From Chaetomium olivaceum (taxonomy: Eukaryota; Ascomycota; Sordariomycetes; Sordariales; Chaetomiaceae): a DNA stretch of 64,000 nt. The stretch spans positions 248,001 through 312,000 of the forward strand of contig JAYWVB010000028.1 in assembly GCA_039881045.1 (NCBI GenBank). Reading direction: 5' to 3'. The position numbers were made by a program, and so were the translations under genes. The notes under the pieces are model-generated. The model had not been told where the DNA came from, made no database searches, and worked only from the letters and a program-made list of their open reading frames with translations. This document shows, one piece after another, positions 33,266-45,165 of this stretch. The first letter of the stretch is position 1, and each line of letters begins with the position of its first letter.

Positions 33266-35014
33266 ATGCACGAGGCGGACAAACCCCCGAATGGGGAGAC
33301 CCGGCAGGATTATAAGCTGGTGGAATTTGCGGATGGGGATCCGGAAAATCCCAAGAACTGGTCGAAAGCATACAAGTGGTACATCACCATGGTCGTTGCC
33401 GTCACATGTTTCGTCGTCGCCTTCAACTCCAGTGTCATCACCTCGGACATCCCGGGCGTTTCCGAATCTTTCAACGTTAGCCATGAGGCTGCCCTTGTGC
33501 CCATTTCGGTATTCGTCGTTGGCTTCGGTGTTGGTAAGTTCTCCCGACCCACTCCTCCATCACGTACGGCAGGTGGCTGACACGTCCCTAGGTCCCATGA
33601 TCTTCGCTCCTCTTTCCGAGGTTTTCGGGAGACGCATCATCTAGTACGATCTCCCTCACTCCTCCCATCGACAGCGGCCAGAGGGCGGTATGATCCCGGG
33701 TGGCTGACATTCGCGGTGCTAGTGGATCTACGCTCTTTATTGCCGTCGTCTTCATCATTCCATGCGCAGTCTCCAAGAACATTGGCACCCTCATTGTTTG
33801 CAGATTGATCGACGGTATCGCGTTTTCGGCACCCATGACGCTGGTCGGTGGCACGCTTGCTGATCTCTGGAGAAATGAGGAGCGCGGTGTTCCCATGGCC
33901 GCCTTCTCTGCCGCTCCTTTCATCGGTCCTGCCAGTATGTCCACCACCAGCACTGGCATAGCAGCCTGCCCACTAACCTTCCACAGTCGGTCCTCTCGTT
34001 GGTGGCTTCCTGTCCGATGCTACCGGTTGGCGTTGGCTGTACTGGATCCAGCTCATCCTGGCCTTCGTCGTCTGGATCCTCATCACCTTCACCGTGCCCG
34101 AGACCTACGCGCCCACCATCCTTGCCCGCCGCGCCGCCAAACTGAGAAAACAGACCGGCGACAACGGGCACGTCACCGAAGCCGAGCTCGACCCCCGCCC
34201 TTTCTCCCAACGCATTGGCGTGTTCCTGGTCCGCCCCTTCCAGCTCCTCTTCCGCGAGCTCATCGTCTTCCTCGTCAGCCTATACATGTCGGTGCTCTAC
34301 GGCCTCCTCTACATGTTCTTCGTCGCCTACCCCATCATCTTCGAAGTCCGCAAGGGCTACTCCTCGGGCACCACAGGCCTGATGTTCATCCCCATCGCCG
34401 TCGGCGTCATCCTGTCCGCCACCTGCGCCCCGCTCGTCAACAAGCACTACCTGACTCTCGTCGCCAAGCACAACGGCCGGCCGCCCGCCGAGGTCCGCCT
34501 CATTCCCATGATGATCAGCTGCTGGTTCATCCCGATCGGGCTGTTTATCTTCGCCTGGACCTCCTACAAGGACCTCATTTGGGTGGGACCCTGCCTGGCC
34601 GGCCTGCCCGTCGGGTTCGGCTTCATCTTCCTGTACAACTCGGCCAACAACTACCTGGTCGACTCGTACCAGCACCAGGCGGCGTCGGCGCTGGCGGCCA
34701 AGACCTTCATCCGTTCCTTCTGGGGCGCGGGGGTCGTGCTGTTTACCGAGCAGATGTATGACCGCATGGGCGACCAGTGGGCGTCAAGCTTTCTGGCGTT
34801 TCTCAGTCTCGCGTGCTGTGCAATTCCGTTCTTGTTTTGGCGGTATGGTGCGGCGATCCGCAAGCGCAGCAAGTATGCGTTTGGCGGGGATGAGGAGGAA
34901 GGGACGTCAGATTCGGATGTTGAAAAGGCGAGGAAACCGGTCGATCCGAACGCGCCGTTGCACGAGGACTTGGAGGATCTGGAGAGGGCGAGGAGCTACG
35001 TCGCTAACCCGTAA
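33266..35014 (+). CDS. MFS transporter, DHA1 (drug:H+ antiporter / polyamine) type
   Basis: Four exons (33266-33533, 33592-33643, 33723-33934, 33987-35014) give 519 residues in one frame. The start is the first in-frame ATG. A cytosolic N-terminus with DPENPKNWSKAYKW precedes TM1, typical of fungal DHA1 proteins. GPMIFAPLSEVFGRRII is the TM2-TM3 motif A region, and it is split by an intron whose donor overlaps the apparent TAG. DATGWRWLYWIQL is the motif C/TM6 area. Twelve hydrophobic segments are visible, with a large loop containing RKQTGDNGHVTEAEL. The acidic C-terminal tail is typical. It should export drugs, polyamines or similar compounds at the plasma membrane using the proton gradient; the substrate cannot be deduced. 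Confidence 0.93.
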
Positions 35015-36127
35015 AGGGGGGGCGCAGAGCCGATCGTGTCAACTGTTGGTTGTGGACATTCAGCCATCTTGTGGTTAGGTTGGGGGTCAGTGGTACGACA
35101 CGCGGGGGTGAAGTGGAGGATAATAAGGGCAGACGGGGATTGTCATCCCTGAAGTCAGGGTTAGAGTTGTGGGGCATTTACGGTGGTGTTTTGTGTTTAT
35201 TAAACTTTTGGTTGTCAGAACTGGGGTTCACAGGTAGGGATGGGCAGGATCTGGATCATGGTGGTTTGTTTGTTTGATGAGTTGCGCAAGGCCAATGGAC
35301 GCTTTATATAAATATTAGACGCTGGAGCTTCTTAGCGGTATCAGTAAATAGAGACAATCCAATGTTCTTCCGACAATGACTTACTTTATCGCAGCCGTGA
35401 ACGCCAGTCCATCCGTCAGGAGAGGCGGGCTCTTTTCCCTTTTAGGTCAATCTCAAGATCCCTTGTTCAGGGACATCAGTGTTGCGGCGTCAATGCTGCT
35501 TTTATGTATTTTGTTAGGCACTATTATCTTCTTCCTTACCCTTTTTCGAAGTTGCGTCTGCCCTGGCTACACGGAGTTGCGGTAGGGCAATTCCCGGCCC
35601 CCTTCTGATAGCCAGCACCACAGACAGTTCGCCCAGTCGTCCACCTGAGACCCTGGGAGCTTACACAGTACCGTCTTCGGGAGCCGTTGAGAGCCGCCGG
35701 CAAGCTGGCCCGAGACCGAGCTGACCCCCAAACCGAGTCACCCATGTGAAACGTGTTTCCCATGTGCGAACTAACGACAGGCGATGCTACCCATATTAGC
35801 GCCAAGGAGCGGGGCTAGCACACCGCTACCGAGCCAACACACTGTGCTGTGGGTTTAAGTCTCTGGGCAGGCCCGTTGGTGATCTCAACACAACGCTGTT
35901 GGACGGTTACCCTGTCCGGGAGAAGCCAGGTTCGGCACACGAGTGACACGACGCGGGGGTTTAACTACAAACGTCAGTTTGGCAAGAAAAGATGTCTTGA
36001 CTGGGACCCCCTCACGGCGAACCTCAATTCTCGTGCTTCCTTCTTTTCCTTCCCCTCCTCATTGAGCAGCATGTTGGTGGAGGTCCAAGTTTGATTGTTT
36101 AGTACGTTTTGTTCTTGCCCAGTCGAT
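35015..36127. other. spacer, nothing recognised
   Basis: The 3' flank of the MFS gene and the upstream region of the beta-propeller gene. No supported gene. Confidence 0.45.
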
Positions 36128-37135
36128 ATGAGGTCCCTCAGACAAAGCATGAGGGCATGCCTGCTCCTGCTCTTCTCCTCCATCCCGGTTCTCGCCCTGT
36201 CAACTCCGACCCCCATCTTCACCATCCCTGGCCCCATCGCGCCAGACTCATGGTTCGAGAATCTCGCGGTCCGCCCCAATGGGCTCATCCTCGCCACTCG
36301 CGGCGACGCCCCTGAGATCTGGCAAATCGACCCAGCCACAGGCGAAGGGTCCGTCCTGGTTACCGTCACGGGCGCCTTCAACCTGACCGGCATCACCGAG
36401 CTGACAGCGGCCCCTTGCCTCAAACGGAAGCGGCGGCAGCAACAAGCGGAGACCTACGTCTTTGGCAGCTCGTACTTCCTCGACTTCGTCAACGTCGTGC
36501 CGGGCAGCGCCAAAATTTGGACCCTGCAGTTCTCCGCCACCAACAACAACGCACCCCCCACAGTCTCCCTTCTGACCACCCTCCCCGATGCAGGCCTCAT
36601 CAACGGCATGGCAACATGGGACTCCGGGCGCGTGCTGCTCAGCGACACCCTCAATCCATCAATCTACCTGCTGGATGTGGCGACGGGGGCTTTCACCACC
36701 CCCTTCTCGGGGCTGTCGGGGGTCAACGGCATCCGGACGGCGCCCGGGTATGTGTACAGCGCCGACCCGATGCTGGGGGTGCTCAGCCGCACGCCCGTTG
36801 ACGTCGACGCCATGCCCACAGGCCCTGTTGAACCGTTGTTGGAGGATCAGCAAATGGACGACTTTGCGCTGGCGGTGGATGGTGCTTCGGGGGCCGGGAA
36901 GGCGTACGTGGGGACGCTGATGGGGAATGAGGTGGTCGAGGTGACGTTTGGGGCGCCGCCGTCTTCGGGGCATGGGGTGAAGAGAGTGGTTGCGGACAAT
37001 GTGAGTGGGACGGGGGCGGGGGCGGTCACGGTGGCTGTGTTTGGGAGGCGGACGGAGGATGCTGGGCTGCTGTATGTAGCTGTTGGGAGGACGGGTGGGA
37101 ATGCGGCTATTGTGATGGTTGACCCAAGTGAATAA
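36128..37135 (+). CDS. secreted SMP-30/gluconolactonase-like six-bladed beta-propeller protein
   Basis: A single exon encodes 335 residues from the ATG at 36128. The hydrophobic segment ACLLLLFSSIPVLALS forms a signal peptide. Repeating blade motifs follow: WFENLAVRPNGLILAT, EIWQIDPATGEG, INGMATWDSGRVLLSDT, IYLLDVATG, VNGIRTAPGYVYSAD, DDFALAVDG, KAYVGTLMGNEVVEV and LLYVAVGRTGG. These are typical of SMP-30/calcium-dependent phosphotriesterase-like propellers. N-glycosylation sequons are present (NLT, NVS). It is probably an extracellular or cell-wall enzyme; the reaction is unknown. An alternative start at 36149 would shorten the signal region. Confidence 0.85.
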   Translation: MRSLRQSMRACLLLLFSSIPVLALSTPTPIFTIPGPIAPDSWFENLAVRPNGLILATRGDAPEIWQIDPATGEGSVLVTVTGAFNLTGITELTAAPCLKRKRRQQQAETYVFGSSYFLDFVNVVPGSAKIWTLQFSATNNNAPPTVSLLTTLPDAGLINGMATWDSGRVLLSDTLNPSIYLLDVATGAFTTPFSGLSGVNGIRTAPGYVYSADPMLGVLSRTPVDVDAMPTGPVEPLLEDQQMDDFALAVDGASGAGKAYVGTLMGNEVVEVTFGAPPSSGHGVKRVVADNVSGTGAGAVTVAVFGRRTEDAGLLYVAVGRTGGNAAIVMVDPSE

Positions 37136-37677
37136 GGGTCATCCGGCCATATTGTAGCCTGTAGGGCGGAGCATGCAGTGAAAGACAAGACCGAGGAGCA
37201 GTTGCTGAAACCACTCTGTGTCCATCTGTCCATTTTATTTTTTGACTGTTCAGGAGGAGCAGTGGATACTGGATACCTACGCGAGAAGCCCAGCCGATTA
37301 CTTGGCAACAGCTTACACAGTACATTGTCCAGGCATCAACTGCTTGTGGAACTGTGTATGGTTGGATACAGCAATGATGCAGGTCGTGTCAAATCACGTG
37401 GAGAGACAGAAAGATATTTCTTTAGATAAGGGATTTCCCATCCAAATGCAGCGTGGTTGCCTACACCTGCATACGTGTGTAGACCATAGCTCCAAACTGA
37501 AAAACAACCTGGAACCTAAACGCCAGAGTGACCAGACACCAAAACAGATTGCACCACCAACACCCACTAACCTTCCCCGTCCCAACGGATCATCATCGAG
37601 TCCTCAGATATCGTGGCCTGTTCAATATCACTTCATTAAATTTACCCGAGGCGGTAGCGACACGTCGGCAAGTGACG
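37136..37677. other. spacer, nothing recognised
   Basis: Contains the 3' end of the beta-propeller gene's transcript and the leader of the F-box gene. Confidence 0.4.
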
Positions 37678-39823
37678 ATGCTCACCCCCTGTGCAGGGTT
37701 GGAGACCCTACCAACGGAGCTGTTCGTCCATATCACAAAGGAGGTCCGTTTGCAGCCCAATCTTTGCGCCTTCTCTCTCTTATGATGCATACATTACTAA
37801 CTTTCGAGAAACCATTAGTTGACCAAGGAGGATTTGAAAGCCCTATCCCTGGTTTCCAAGAAGTGTCGCTCTGTCGCTGTCGAACCGCTTTGGAATACGG
37901 CCATCATCAAGCCATTGTCCGAGCGCGAGCTCCATCGGATTCGCGCTGCAGCCTTCCCACAGTCGCTTTTACGGTTTACCCAGCATCTGCATTTGCTGTC
38001 GGACTTTCGACTGGTCCTGAAGGACCGATGCCCCCACCACAAGGACCGGAGTACCCATGACGGCCCAACTCCGACCAAGGTTGATGAGGAGAGCAAGTCC
38101 CACGTCGGCAGCCGTGTTGAAGAGGATACGACCAAGGTTGGTGAGAAGGGCAAGTCTCACGTCGGTAGTCGTCCCGAAGCCGAGGATAACGGCAATAAGC
38201 ACCCAGGACACTTTCACCATCTTGCCCATGAAGCAAAGTCTGTCCTCGAGCAGTTGCAACATGATCAGCTCCACAGCTTCAGGTATGCAGTCCCATCCTC
38301 AACATCTAACACGAAGTCACTAACCTCGCGACGTATAGCTGGGACCTGGGTACCTGCGTGCCGTCCGAGGTCCTTGGGCCCCGTGGGACAGTCCTGCTCA
38401 ACAAACCCCTCGCTGCGATCCTTAAGCCTGACCACCGACCCAAGATGTCACCCAGCCAGTGTCTCAGATTGCGAGATAGACTTGTCTCCACTGCGCCAGC
38501 TCCAGAGTTTACGTTGGAGAGGCCCCGGAGTTCATCACCTCGAGACTCTGTGCCATGTTATTCAAAATAGCTCAGAGCGTTTACAAAGTCTCGAGTTGGA
38601 TTTCATCGCCTGGGGCCGATTTAAAGATGATCTGGAGCTTAAGGAAAAGGAGCACTGGTTAGCCGACGACTGGTGTGCAGAAAAGATCTTCGGGTTCACA
38701 AACCAACCCTCGCAGCCTTTCTTCCCAGCAATTCGCGAGTTATCCCTTACGCAAGTACCTCTTGCCGATGGAATGGGGCAAAAGATCGGGCTTGAAACAC
38801 TCGTGTCCCTCAGACTACGGAAATGCCCGGGATGGCTCGAATTCCTGGAAGAAATCACCCAGCGCGGCGACCCTCTGAGGCTGAAAACACTCGAAATCCG
38901 GGACTCGCGCTCCGAAGCCTGGGCTAACCACGAGATTGTGGACAAATTTCTCAGCTCTTTTGAGGGCCTCGAAGAGCTGTTTATGAGCTACTGGAACTCG
39001 ACGAAGAGGGACTATATCGGACGCTGGAACCTTCTCAGTTCTGGTATTTGGAATGCTGCCGCCCATCACCGGGCAACACTCAAGAGATTGGGTTATAATA
39101 GGCGAGAGACGGTCTGGGTCGGGCCCGAGAGTGATGTGCCCGACGAGGGCCTGTACTCGTGGGCTATAAACGAAACAGACGATGACCCCTCGCAGCATCC
39201 ACTCGCAGGTTTGGATCTTGACTTTATCGGGCTTTCCTGTGCCCCGAGACTATTGGTACGTACCTGCCTACGCAAAACCTCCCCTCGGATCCGCGGTATG
39301 CCAGCTAATCACTAGAGTCATAGATATCAATCCTGCTGCCGTTTGCCTCCAAGACTTCGTTGAAGGTTCTCCACATCCGTCAATCTGGCAACGGTTGGTC
39401 TCTCATCCTGAAAGGGGAGGACGAGATGGAGGACGTGGATACGAAACAACAGGACTTGAGCGAGGAGCAAGCCAGCACAGCGGACTCGTATGATGCTGCC
39501 ATTCGTGCTTGGATTCAGCCTGATTTCAACGAGTTGGCCGAGTGGGCGTTCGGCCCGCGCGGTATTTGCTCGCTCCAGGCTATCGCGTATGGGGACTTCA
39601 CCTACGGCGGTAAGAGGCCACCCCCTGTGGACCATCCCTTTTTCCGCGGACGGCGACCCGCGTAGATCAACTCCTCTTCTGCAGAAGCAGATGTTCTGGC
39701 GACGGGGAGCACAGTAACTTTCGGGTTGTACGCAGGAAGGATCCCGAGGCGCGAGTTCTCGACGGGTACCGCGACACGCTGCAGGCCTTGCCGATGGAGT
39801 CGCTCTTAGTGTATTCCAAATAA
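37678..39823 (+). CDS. F-box protein with LRR-like C-terminal region, one frame anomaly
   Basis: Exons 37678-37743, 37819-38282, 38339-39255, 39324-39609 and 39666-39823 all have good borders. LETLPTELFVHITKE joined to LTKEDLKALSLVSKKCRSVAVEPLW forms the F-box. The rest is leucine-rich, e.g. LRSLSLTTDP, LQSLELDFIAW and LRLRKCPGWLEFL. The last exon encodes FRVVRRKDPEARVLDGYRDT and ends LLVYSK. F-box proteins recruit substrates to SCF ubiquitin ligases. If the 56-nt intron 2 is removed, exon 3 begins WDLGTCVPSEVLGPRG but slips one base out of frame near 38400. If the intron is retained, one frame runs through to residue 648. A one-base insertion in the A/C-rich stretch near 38400 is the simplest reading. 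Confidence 0.82.
38283..38338 (+). other. 56-nt intron 2 of the F-box gene, whose retention restores the reading frame
   Basis: Donor GTATGC, branch CACTAAC and acceptor TATAG are all canonical. Spliced, the local protein sequence is family-like but the downstream frame is lost. Unspliced, 56 nt (3n+2) compensates for a one-base insertion downstream. Confidence 0.6.
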
Positions 39824-40964
39824 GTCACAAAGGGTTTGCCCTGAGTCTCACGCGGAAACTAGCAGAAACTAGCAGAACGCTCATAATGGTGAAGGATAAA
39901 CTGCAATGTCCGTCTTGAGTGGTGCTCAACATTATCCCCCTGTCACCGCAACAATGTCGCCCTTCAAGTAGATGATTGATTTGTAGGACCAAAATAGAAG
40001 CTATTTGGAAGTATGAAGAGGGTTCTTTTACTCGACGTCTATTACTGGAGTCTTTTTCTTTTTAAATTTCTTCTTCTAGGTGTTCTCTTCCTTTACTCGG
40101 TCCCTAGTCCTTAAACCCATTTCCTCCATTTCCTTTTTTATTTTCTTTTGCTTTCCCTTTTCCTTTTCCTTTTTGTTTCTCTTTCTCGTTTTCTTTTCTT
40201 GTCCATTTTCTTTTTGCTTCTTTTTTTATCGTTTAGCTATTCTGCTTATACAGTTTTTCTTTCTTTTGGCCAGACGGTTATTACAACACAACCAAGACCG
40301 TCTCTTCATTTATCCTGGGGCGAACGTGCAGGTCATGGCGGGTATCATCCCGGCAGGCATCCCATCGGGAAACAGGCTTTTCCCGATTTTCCAGCCCAGG
40401 GAAATTGATCATTGATGCTATAATCGCCACGCATGTCAGACTCGGGCCGCTTTTGCATATGGGCAAACGAGGCAGCGTCACCTCCACACCACCACGCCGC
40501 AACAGTGCGCTTACTTTTGGTTCATACACAGACTTGGCTCTGCTCCGCCGTCGACCACATGTGGGCTAATAGCAAGATTATGATGCTTTACCATTGCAGG
40601 CTTTGTGATGTTAGTTGTAAGTGATGTACATGTGAGATAGGGCGGTTGGTGGCTAGGACGAGCCAGGACCTCTCAGAGAACACAAGTAGCTTGATTACTT
40701 CACGTCCGCGAAGCGGCAAGCCAGAATAGCAAGTGGTAGAACAAAGCTTGGGAATTACGCAACCAGAAAAAAATATACAAAGATACCCCCAACCCGACCT
40801 TTTCCAACCTCTAGTCCGTTTTGGAACTCTCCATTTCTTCACAACAACACAAACAACAGAGACAACAGAAGCAAGCAAGCAACTGCTCAGCAAGCCACTC
40901 TTCTACTCTTCCCCTCACCCAGTTTAGGTGCTCTCCATCAAGCCATCACCGCTCAAACAACCGT
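39824..40964. other. convergent 3' flanks with a polypyrimidine tract (40040-40265)
   Basis: This lies between the plus-strand F-box gene and the minus-strand DUF4360 gene. A T/C-only tract of about 220 bases resembles that at 6905-7200. No supported gene. Confidence 0.5.
40040..40265. repeat. polypyrimidine tract
   Basis: Plus strand almost exclusively T and C, with units of TTTTCC. The open frames across it are composition artefacts. Confidence 0.8.
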
Positions 40965-41637
40965 CTAGCACCGCCTCCACTCGAGATCCCACTGCTCGGT
41001 GTCCGCAACAAACTGCGCCTTGCCGTCGCCCGTTAGCGCGCCGCGGAAGTTGATGTTCATGATGCCCGTGTAGCCGTCGCTGCCTGTGCAGGGCGACCAC
41101 ACCTTGCTGGCGTCGGCCTTGGCCACGAGCGTGACCCCTTCGTTGACGGTGCCGTCGCCGTTGTTGGAGACGGTGCCCGAGATGGTATCCTGTTTTTGTT
41201 TTGAAGAGGGTTTGGTTAGTAAATGGTAGGGATGGTCGGGATGGGTCGGGGTTGGTTGGGGATTGAGGAATGGAACTTACAGAGCGCCCGGCGTCTTGGC
41301 TGAAGAAGACAGTGGTGTAGTGGGTGAGGCTGGTACCCGGGGTCAAGTAGACGCGGCCCTTGATGACGTTGGACTTGAGGGCGACCTGCCACCCGGGGCT
41401 TGCGCCGCTGGCCTGGAGGTGCACTTGGCAGTTGAGCGTCTGGGAGCCCGGGAGCGAGGCGGCAAAGTTGTTGAAGGTCACGGTCGGGTCGTTGAAGTTG
41501 CCCGAGAACTTGGGGTCCTTGGCGCACCCATTCCCGGAGTAGGTGATGCTGGTGATCTTTGGTGTCGCGGGCGCGGCGGTGTCAGCCATGGCGGCCGAGG
41601 CCGCTGTGAGAAGGAGGAGGTTGGATAGGATGCCCAT
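40965..41637 (-). CDS. secreted DUF4360 protein
   Basis: Exon 1 (41637-41281) and exon 2 (41189-40965) flank a 91-nt intron (GTAAGT...AACAG). The protein has 193 residues with a signal peptide MGILSNLLLLTAASAAMA. Family features are ITSITYSGNGCA, VTFNNFAASLPGS, NCQVHLQASGASPGWQVAL, RVYLTPGTSLTHYTTVFF, WSPCTGS, and a C-terminal LEWRRC with its terminal Cys. Four Cys residues could form two disulfides. DUF4360 proteins are small extracellular proteins common in ascomycetes, with no established activity. Confidence 0.9.
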
Positions 41638-43181
41638 TGTGACGGTTGTTCTGGTGTTGTTGAAGCTGTGGTTTTGTGGAGGAAGACTTTAAGCTTGTAG
41701 GTTTGTATGAGTTAGGGGTGGGTGAATGCTGGAGTAGATGCTGAAGATATGTATCATGACAAACACCATCTCTGGCGGGTTGTTAGTCCTTCTTTATATC
41801 TCCAACTTGGTCGGCCTAGACCTCGGGGGCGAGGGTCATGATGCAGATGGATTGCGATACTTCCATTCTCGCCGCCACCCATGCCACCGGGCGGTTTCTC
41901 AGGTCGTCGAGAAGTCTGGGTGCGGAGCTTTCCAATTTACCCAGATTGCAGCCCGTGAATCCGGGTGCCAGGATTGGCAAGAACCAAACTCTAAATTAAG
42001 ATCCAAAAATAGGTCCCAAAAACCTCTGGCCTTTTCACGCCAAGGCGACCTGGGGATTGGGTCAAATGGTTTGGTACGGGGCGAGAACACGGAGCACTGA
42101 CCGGGAGTGGAACATGTCAACCTGGGAATACCAGGGACGCCGAGGTGCCTCAATCTCGGTCGATATTGTGAAAGCACGCCCACGACGCCGCTATCACACC
42201 ACAGGTTGCTCCGTGCTCCTCTTCCCCGTTAGCCCACCGTCCCCTGGGGTAGTGCCGTACCTGGCTGTCGCCCCCTGGAGGCCATGAATGGACCGGGCTG
42301 CATCATGGGGTGAACCAGTAAACCACCAACGCCACGTTGCGGCAAATGCACTGGAAAAACAACTGCGGAGCTCATTTCCGCATTCTTATTGTTTGGATGC
42401 GACGTCATGGTTATGTCTGGCCTTTCCGCTGAGCTTTCAGTCCCGGTACAGCCGTCGAGAGTTCCCGCTTCCAGATCGGCCCAGCAGTTGATTCGCCCTG
42501 CGTGCTGTAAGCTTAAAGATCCTCCCAGGAAACGGTCGGTTATTGCGCGGACAATATCTCTTCGACCCTGGATGCATCCTGCTGGATAGTTTCTCTTGAT
42601 GCAGCGTGTGATTGCATGCGACAAATTGATACATGTTGATATCGATGTTCCTATTTATGGCAGCATAGTATATTCGCAGTGCTAGAGTCGGGAGCCAGAT
42701 GCCTGCCGATGATACATGGTTGCAGGTTGAGCATGTTGTTGTGGCCGGGCGCTAACTGGTGGTGGTGTCTTTGACGGTTGGCCACTTGGCCTCCATTGTC
42801 GTGATTGAATCCTGCAGCGATGAAAGCAAGCATCAAAAGCTACTGGCTGCGATCACAGTTATTTGAGAATCCTCTCATAACACGCATCATCAATTCTTCA
42901 AGGGATCTGCTGAAGTGTGCACCAAGTTTATGCATGATCGGCTGAGGAATCGAATGATTGACGACAACGGCATCCGGTTGGTTGTGAAGAGCGGTTGTTG
43001 CCATTGGGGTTAGAACTTTGATCCCTTCCAAGGAAGGACACTGAACGGGGTCCAACAAGAACTTGAATCGGCGCGCGTTGCATGTGAAAAATAATGCCGC
43101 GGTCGATGCCGCGTTGTGTCGGTCCCCGGCGGCTCCCAACCGAGGGCTAACCGACAATCTAGGGGGAGTCTGCTTTGCTAC
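41638..43181. other. spacer, nothing recognised
   Basis: Upstream of the DUF4360 gene and downstream of the FNT gene. No supported gene on either strand. Confidence 0.45.
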
Positions 43182-44376
43182 CTACTCGGGCTTGGTGTTC
43201 CCGTTGGCCCCTGCCAAGTCCCCGGAAGAGTTATTGTCATTGTCGCCGACGGCTTCAACGGCAACCGTCGGGCTGTGCGACTCAAACAGGGTGCCTTCTT
43301 CTAACCGCTGATGATAAGTGCCGTCAACGGCGATATCTGGCTCATCAAAAATGTAGAGCCAGTAATAAAACGCACCACAAAAGCCTGCGCCTCCCAGAAT
43401 GTTGCCGAGGGCGGTTGGTATGATTCCTACCACACAACGACAGTGAGCAATGACTACAACGAACACCACGTCATAGTCTTCTGGGAACGTACCTTTCCAA
43501 ATGTACAGACCCACGGTCAGTTCCGGCGCCCCAAGAAACAAGCCGATGGGGATGAAGAACATATTTGCCACGACGTGCTCCAGCCCCAGGGCGACAAAGG
43601 CGAAAACTGGCCACCACATGCCAACTACCTTGGAAGTCAGGTCCTTAGCCTGTAGTCCAAGGTAGAGTGACAGGCACACCAGCCAGTTGCAGCCAATAGC
43701 GCGGAGGAAGATCTGGTGAAAATGCAGGTCGACCTGCTTCTGCTTTGCGTTGGAAATCGCTTGGTCCCGGTAGGGGCTGTGGTCAAAGACGCCACCGTCT
43801 GTGTTGGGTGTCAGGGTTGCAGCGCTAATCAGCTCCGGCTGAAGCTGGACTTACAACCAAGTATGATGGCCATGACGAAGAGGACGCCTGCCAAGTTCCC
43901 CCAGAAGCAGAGTAACCAGTGCAGCAACATCTTTCGGATTGGCAGACGGCGGTGGTAAACGGCCACGGGTGGGCTGGGTTAGCAGAACACAACTTGCAAG
44001 GCAATATTCAGTCTTACCATGTTTGTGCCGGTGAATAGTTCCCCACCCGATAACCTAGACTTTCCAGATGAGTTGAGCTTCATTCTATCAGCAGTTGATT
44101 GTGTACGCACATGATCATGACAATGCCGGCCGGAAACACCAATGCACTGATGATTCTAACGATACCAGGCGTGTTTTCCTGAAGCCACGGGGATGTAGTA
44201 GCTATGAGTGATGCGGCGGATGCAAAGCAGAGAAGGCATCCCGATGAGACAGCCGAGAGGAAGATCTTGTCTGGCCGCATCCTCCCTCTCCTTGCTCCCA
44301 TACGTGATACAATCTCTATGGTTTCTGTTGGCGTATACGAGGCCAAGTTGGCCACATGGACGGTTTGCACTGCCAT
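43182..44376 (-). CDS. formate/nitrite transporter (FNT family), one frame anomaly at exon 3
   Basis: Exons 44376-44111, 44054-44018, 43973-43855, 43798-43493 and 43426-43182 all have canonical borders. Family landmarks include LSGGELFTGTNM (exon 2), MLLHWLLCFWGNLAGVLFV, FHQIFLRAIGCNWLVCL, LGLEHVVANMFFIPIG and IIPTALGNILGGAGFCGAFY. Six transmembrane helices are expected, forming pentameric anion channels in the plasma membrane for nitrite or formate. The total exon length is 3n+1. The extra base falls at the exon 2/exon 3 join, because the frame of PVAVYHRRLPIRK starts one base after the only acceptor (AACCCAG). It is either a one-base insertion or a sequencing error; otherwise the gene looks intact at about 323 residues. 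Confidence 0.85.
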
Positions 44377-45165
44377 GGTCGGCTTTCGGGTGATCCTATT
44401 CTGTTAGGTCAAGAATGATAATCGAGTGGCTTCAGATATTTAAGTGGCTTCAAAGCGAGAAGGAAAAGTTTCACTGTCTAAGGCGCCATCGCGATGGATC
44501 AGTCTGTGGAGTTTCGAATCCATGTTTGCTTGGCGAAGTGGAAGCCATTGCTGCGAACTCGGGCCGAGAAATGGTCAGTCCGGGTTGATTAAGGTTGCTA
44601 ACGTGACTAATAAACGATATCTAAGAAAGCATGAGCTGATGAGGTACTGGAACAGCAAGTTGTGTTCAACGGACTTTTTTTAAGGAAGTTTGGTGCGGAT
44701 TTGGAGGAAGCTGTGAATGGAGCATGAACCTGCGCAAGTCGACTCTGTTTTTCGATCTCAGGGGCAATTAGACAGGGTTAGGGTAGGGTTTGTTGAACAT
44801 GAGCTGCTTTCATGGACATCCCTCGACCCCTGGCCACGCTGCTTCTATGCTTGATCACCTCCGCCACCCAAAAGGGTATTGAATAGAATGGCATCATGCG
44901 TATCCGTGTCCCATTACTGTTTTCGTAACCCGCCCCCCCCCCCCGAGCGCCAAAGACAGTAGTGGTAAAGACCGTGACAGTAGTAACCCCTTTTCTAGAC
45001 CAGAACATCACCACCCAGGGTATCAGGCAGAAAGATCATCGCCCAAACAAAACAGGAAACAAAAGCACAGCCTGACCAAACTCCCCAATATATGCACAGC
45101 CGTCCCAGCCCGTAGGCCCCTTCCATCACCACCCTACCCGCCCAGGCCCTAAACCAGGACTTATC
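44377..45165. other. spacer with a poly-C run at about 44932-44944
   Basis: Upstream of the FNT gene. No supported gene; a 12-13 C run interrupts the region. Confidence 0.4.

Noticed and set aside
33700..34761. 353-residue plus-strand frame within the MFS gene
   Set aside because: It is in frame with exon 3, then leaves the true frame at intron 3 and becomes Arg/Pro/His-rich nonsense.
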